64,000 nucleotides of DNA from Flavobacterium crocinum (GTDB taxonomy: Bacteria > Bacteroidota > Bacteroidia > Flavobacteriales > Flavobacteriaceae): NCBI RefSeq assembly GCF_003122385.1, contig NZ_CP029255.1, forward strand, positions 248,001 through 312,000, in the 5' to 3' direction. Shown in pieces: positions 61,816 through 64,000 of the stretch. The notes under the pieces are model-generated. The model worked only from the letters and a program-made list of their open reading frames with translations, had not been told where the DNA came from and ran no database searches. Position 1 is the first letter of the stretch, and the number at the start of each line of letters is the position of its first letter. Position numbers and translations under genes: made by a program.

Positions 61816-64000
61816 AATTAGCTACTTCGCTGATAAACTTAATACGCATTAAACGAAGTTCATCAATATCGTAATCGCCGTCAAATTCTTTTAGAGCATC
61901 TTCTATTTTATCAGATTCTGATTCCATGAAGTAATCGTGAATTTCTTCCTGCTGATCATCATCAAGCATATCATCAATCCAATATTTGATATTCAATTTG
62001 GTTCCAGAATAAACGATTTGCTCCATTTCTTTAATTAAAGCATCCATAGTAAGACCTTTTGCAGAAGCAATGTCGTTCAATGGTAATTTTCGGTCGATAT
62101 TCTGAATGATATATAATTTATTAGCAGAATTTACTCCAGTAGATTTAACAACTAAATCGTCTGGACGAATAATATCGTTATCTTCAACATAACGAGCAAT
62201 TAAAGCCACGAATTCGCTTCCGTATTTTTTAGCTTTTCCTTCACCAACACCATGAATATTATATAATTCTTGTATGGTTATCGGATATTTCAAAGCCATA
62301 TCTTCAAGAGAAGGATCCTGAAAAACTACAAATGGAGGAACTCCCAATTTTTTGGCGACTTTTTTACGAAGCTCGCGAAGCATTCCTGTCAGAACTTCAT
62401 CGGCTGTACCGGAAGATTTACCTCCAGTCACAATAGTTTCATCGTCAGCTTCAGTATATTCATGATCTTCAGACATCATGAACGAAGATGGATTTTTGAT
62501 AAAATCTAAACCTTCCTGAGTAATTTTAATAACACCATACGTTTCAATGTCTTTTGACAATAGTCCCGTGACCAAAACCTGTCTCAACAACGCCATCCAA
62601 TACTTTTCGTCATGATCTGAACCTGAACCAAAATACGGCTGCGTATCTGTTTTATGAGCTTTAATAACCGCATTGATTCGGCCAATTAAAGTAAAAACAA
62701 TTTCTTTTGATTTGTAAATGTGTTTGGTGTCGCGAACAATTTCAAGCAGTTTCACCACTTGTTCTTTGGCTTCCACTTTATGTTTCGGATTACGAACGTT
62801 ATCGTCCATGTCGGCTCCTTCTCCTGTTTCACTGTCAAATTCTTCTCCGAAATAATGTAGAAGAAACTTTCTGCGTGACATTGACGTTTCGGCATAAGCC
62901 ACCACTTCCTGTAAAAGAGCAAAACCAATTTCCTGCTCTGCAACTGGTTTTCCGGACATGAATTTCTCCAGCTTTTCTACATCTTTATAAGAGTAATAAG
63001 CTAAACAATGTCCTTCTCCTCCATCACGGCCGGCACGACCGGTTTCCTGATAATAACTTTCTAACGATTTAGGAATATCATGATGAATTACAAAACGAAC
63101 GTCTGGTTTATCAATTCCCATTCCGAAAGCGATTGTTGCTACAACAACATCTACATCTTCCATCAAAAACATATCCTGATGTTTGGCGCGGGTTTTAGCA
63201 TCCAATCCTGCGTGATAAGGAACGGCACTGATTCCGTTTACTTGTAAAACTTCGGCAATAGATTCTACTTTTTTACGGCTTAAGCAGTAAATAATTCCGG
63301 ATTTACCTTTATGCTGTTTAATAAATCGAATAATATCCGATTCAATATTTTTAGTTTTTGTACGAACTTCATAGTATAAGTTCGGTCTGTTGAATGATGC
63401 TTTAAAAGTGTTGGCATCAGACATGTCAAGGTTTTTCAGGATATCTTCCTGAACTTTTGGGGTTGCAGTTGCAGTTAAACCTATAATTGGTACTTTCCCC
63501 AATTGTTTGATAATATGTCTTAGGTTTCTGTATTCTGGTCTAAAGTCATGACCCCATTCTGAGATACAGTGGGCTTCATCGATTGCAACAAAAGAAATAG
63601 GCACACTTTGCAGGAAAGAGACATATTCTTCTTTAGTTAAAGATTCCGGGGCTACATACAAAAGCTTAGTTAATCCGGAAGTAATATCTTTTTTAACCTG
63701 AGCAATTTCTGTTTTGGTAAGAGATGAATTTAATACGTGTGCAATTCCATTTTCAGACGAAAGACTTCGAATGGCATCAACCTGGTTTTTCATCAAGGCA
63801 ATCAGAGGAGAAACAACAATTGCCGTTCCGTCCTGAATTAAAGCGGGTAATTGATAACAAAGAGACTTTCCACCGCCGGTTGGCATAATTACGAAAGTAT
63901 TCGTTTTACCTAAAATACTCGTAATGACTTGCTCCTGCAAGCCTTTAAATTGGCTAAAGCCGAAATACTTCTTTAATTCTTTATGTATTTCAATTTCGTT
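61814..64000 (-). CDS. recQ: ATP-dependent DNA helicase RecQ (5' end beyond window)
   Basis: The frame stays open to the window edge with RecQ-like sequence (ELKKYFGFSQFKGLQEQVI), so the N-terminal few residues are missing; a TTG at 63940 is not the true start. Helicase motifs are PTGGGKSLCYQLPA (Walker A), VAIDEAHCISEWGHDFRPEY (motif II with the RecQ aromatic loop), GLTATATPKV and YYQETGRAGRDGG (motif VI). An RQC-like winged helix and an HRDC domain (LRELRKKVAKKLGVPPFVVF) follow. The Zn-binding four-Cys module of E. coli RecQ is not evident. It unwinds DNA in recombination and fork repair. Confidence 0.96.
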   Translation of the reverse strand, partial: NEIEIHKELKKYFGFSQFKGLQEQVITSILGKTNTFVIMPTGGGKSLCYQLPALIQDGTAIVVSPLIALMKNQVDAIRSLSSENGIAHVLNSSLTKTEIAQVKKDITSGLTKLLYVAPESLTKEEYVSFLQSVPISFVAIDEAHCISEWGHDFRPEYRNLRHIIKQLGKVPIIGLTATATPKVQEDILKNLDMSDANTFKASFNRPNLYYEVRTKTKNIESDIIRFIKQHKGKSGIIYCLSRKKVESIAEVLQVNGISAVPYHAGLDAKTRAKHQDMFLMEDVDVVVATIAFGMGIDKPDVRFVIHHDIPKSLESYYQETGRAGRDGGEGHCLAYYSYKDVEKLEKFMSGKPVAEQEIGFALLQEVVAYAETSMSRRKFLLHYFGEEFDSETGEGADMDDNVRNPKHKVEAKEQVVKLLEIVRDTKHIYKSKEIVFTLIGRINAVIKAHKTDTQPYFGSGSDHDEKYWMALLRQVLVTGLLSKDIETYGVIKITQEGLDFIKNPSSFMMSEDHEYTEADDETIVTGGKSSGTADEVLTGMLRELRKKVAKKLGVPPFVVFQDPSLEDMALKYPITIQELYNIHGVGEGKAKKYGSEFVALIARYVEDNDIIRPDDLVVKSTGVNSANKLYIIQNIDRKLPLNDIASAKGLTMDALIKEMEQIVYSGTKLNIKYWIDDMLDDDQQEEIHDYFMESESDKIEDALKEFDGDYDIDELRLMRIKFISEVAN

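Overview
The window is a stretch of a Flavobacterium-like (Bacteroidota, Flavobacteriaceae) chromosome. The evidence is the low GC content, the many outer-membrane TonB-dependent and SusC/SusD-type receptors, lipoproteins with short lipoboxes, the Bacteroidota promoter form (TTG or TTTG, about 20 bases, then TAnnTTTG) ahead of many genes, the absence of clear Shine-Dalgarno sites, and housekeeping proteins of flavobacterial type. I see no rRNA, CRISPR array or prophage. The first gene (an outer-membrane beta-barrel protein) and the last gene (recQ) are cut by the window edges.

Layout. 1-6.1 kb: truncated outer-membrane protein, corA, folD, ffh. 6.1-11 kb: intergenic repeat cluster, then a three-gene O-acylation operon (MBOAT, SGNH with an inserted LysM, SGNH). 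11.2-15 kb: heme uptake (HmuY lipoprotein, TonB receptor) with a divergent DUF6607-like gene sharing a symmetric promoter region. 15-20 kb: SusD/SusC pair. 20-29 kb: secreted unknown protein, argS, outer-membrane receptor, cutC, fabH, a lone ABC ATPase. 29.1-32.6 kb: a lipoprotein AHH-nuclease toxin candidate with two following genes, flanked by a 26-bp direct repeat. 32.6-40.4 kb: OmpA-like and lipocalin-like lipoproteins, htpG, patatin, two lipoproteins, an acyltransferase. 40.5-43.7 kb: two tandem tRNA-Thr(TGT) genes, a small protein, a manA-type isomerase, bcp, queD-like, idi. 44-45.7 kb: exported MsrB and MsrA, META lipoprotein. 45.9-47.9 kb: a mobile region with an IS110-family element, a GIY-YIG nuclease and copies of a dispersed inverted repeat. 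47.9-54.7 kb: TetR-controlled TolC/HlyD/ABC efflux operon. 54.8-64 kb: aminopeptidase P, quinone oxidoreductase, an SMI1/KNR4 pair, FAD oxidoreductase, DUF5362-like membrane protein, small conserved protein, recQ.

The most striking item is the IS110-family element at 46004-47203. Removing exactly 1200 bp, with a GA dinucleotide shared at both ends, restores a perfect 31-bp arm of the surrounding inverted repeat. Its non-coding end, upstream of the transposase, folds into two stem-loops in the order expected of an IS110 bridge RNA. The first loop carries one segment identical to the left side of the actual insertion site and one complementary to the right side. The second loop carries segments matching the element's own two ends. 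The element therefore appears to encode a guide RNA programmed for the dispersed repeat it sits in, and three uninterrupted copies of that target remain within 2 kb.

Other notable points are two near-identical palindromic operators linking the TetR gene to its efflux operon, at least six kinds of intergenic inverted repeat, and the apparent insertion of the toxin island into a transcription terminator.
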